From assembly GCA_910586045.1 (NCBI GenBank), contig CAJUIH010000054.1:1-22834 (forward strand): 22,834 nucleotides of DNA. The letters are read 5' to 3'. Numbering within the stretch: the stretch's first letter is position 1; each line of letters starts with the position of its first letter. A model generated the notes under the pieces. It saw only the letters and a program-made list of their open reading frames with translations, was not told where the DNA came from and did not search any database. The stretch comes from an uncultured Eubacterium sp. (lineage in GTDB: Bacteria > Bacillota > Clostridia > Lachnospirales > Lachnospiraceae). A program made the position numbers and the translations under genes. This document shows, one piece after another, positions 22,784 through 22,834 of the stretch.

Positions 22784-22834
22784 TATATAAACGGCGTAAA
22801 ATTTCAGCACAATATCATTTGTTTCTGGCCCGCC
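22784..22834 (-). repeat. right copy of 51-bp window-terminal inverted repeat
   Basis: Exact reverse complement of bases 1-51. The identity starts at 22784 and runs to the last base of the window. Confidence 0.95.

Overview
The window looks like chromosomal DNA from an anaerobic gut-type Firmicute of the class Clostridia, most likely a Lachnospiraceae relative. This rests on AGGAGG-type ribosome binding sites, sigma-A style promoters, T-tailed intrinsic terminators, a GlpP-type antiterminator, a class 1B PyrD with its PyrK partner, an AKR-ferredoxin fusion and a lipoprotein version of trigger factor. The placement is inferred from gene content only; no marker gene search was possible. Most of the window is ordinary housekeeping sequence; the accessory interest is in its repeats, its structured leaders and a few odd genes.

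Layout. 1-51 is one copy of a perfect 51-bp repeat whose inverted copy ends the window (22784-22834). 52-401 has no gene but holds a consensus promoter and several hairpins leading into tRNA-Arg(ACG) (402-475) and its terminator. 621-1410 is a hydroxypyruvate isomerase broken by a one-base insertion, followed by an unknown protein made of two copies of one domain (1473-2063). A TetR-family regulator (minus strand) diverges from glgB, the glycogen branching enzyme. A minus-strand pair follows: a NUDIX hydrolase, then a flavin-binding PPOX/NimA-like protein. The 554-bp gap 5913-6466 is largely filled by a 222-bp palindromic mobile element with an 8-bp target duplication. Then come an aldo/keto reductase-ferredoxin, an 11-helix sodium:neurotransmitter-type symporter and a membrane acyltransferase. 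The 551-bp gap 10254-10804 holds a second, larger copy of the same element, a promoter and a leader with an intrinsic terminator in front of glpP. glpP is followed by a second TetR-type regulator.

A minus-strand membrane-anchored unknown protein and a plus-strand secreted foldase diverge from back-to-back promoters near 12.7-12.8 kb. From there a long plus-strand array runs through asnS, a TPR lipoprotein and the pyrimidine genes pyrC, pyrF, pyrK and pyrD, ending at a terminator after pyrD. PyrC makes dihydroorotate, the PyrD-PyrK complex oxidises it to orotate, and PyrF decarboxylates OMP to UMP. pyrB, pyrE, carAB and pyrR are not in the window. The last two genes are a MoxR-type AAA ATPase and a DUF58 protein, a standard translationally coupled pair.

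The strongest non-routine signal is the two-copy palindromic element family (6121-6342 and 10250-10562). It has GTAAC termini and no coding capacity, one copy has a clean 8-bp target duplication, and both copies end about 40 bp upstream of a promoter -35 box. I did not find a clearly new multi-gene system.
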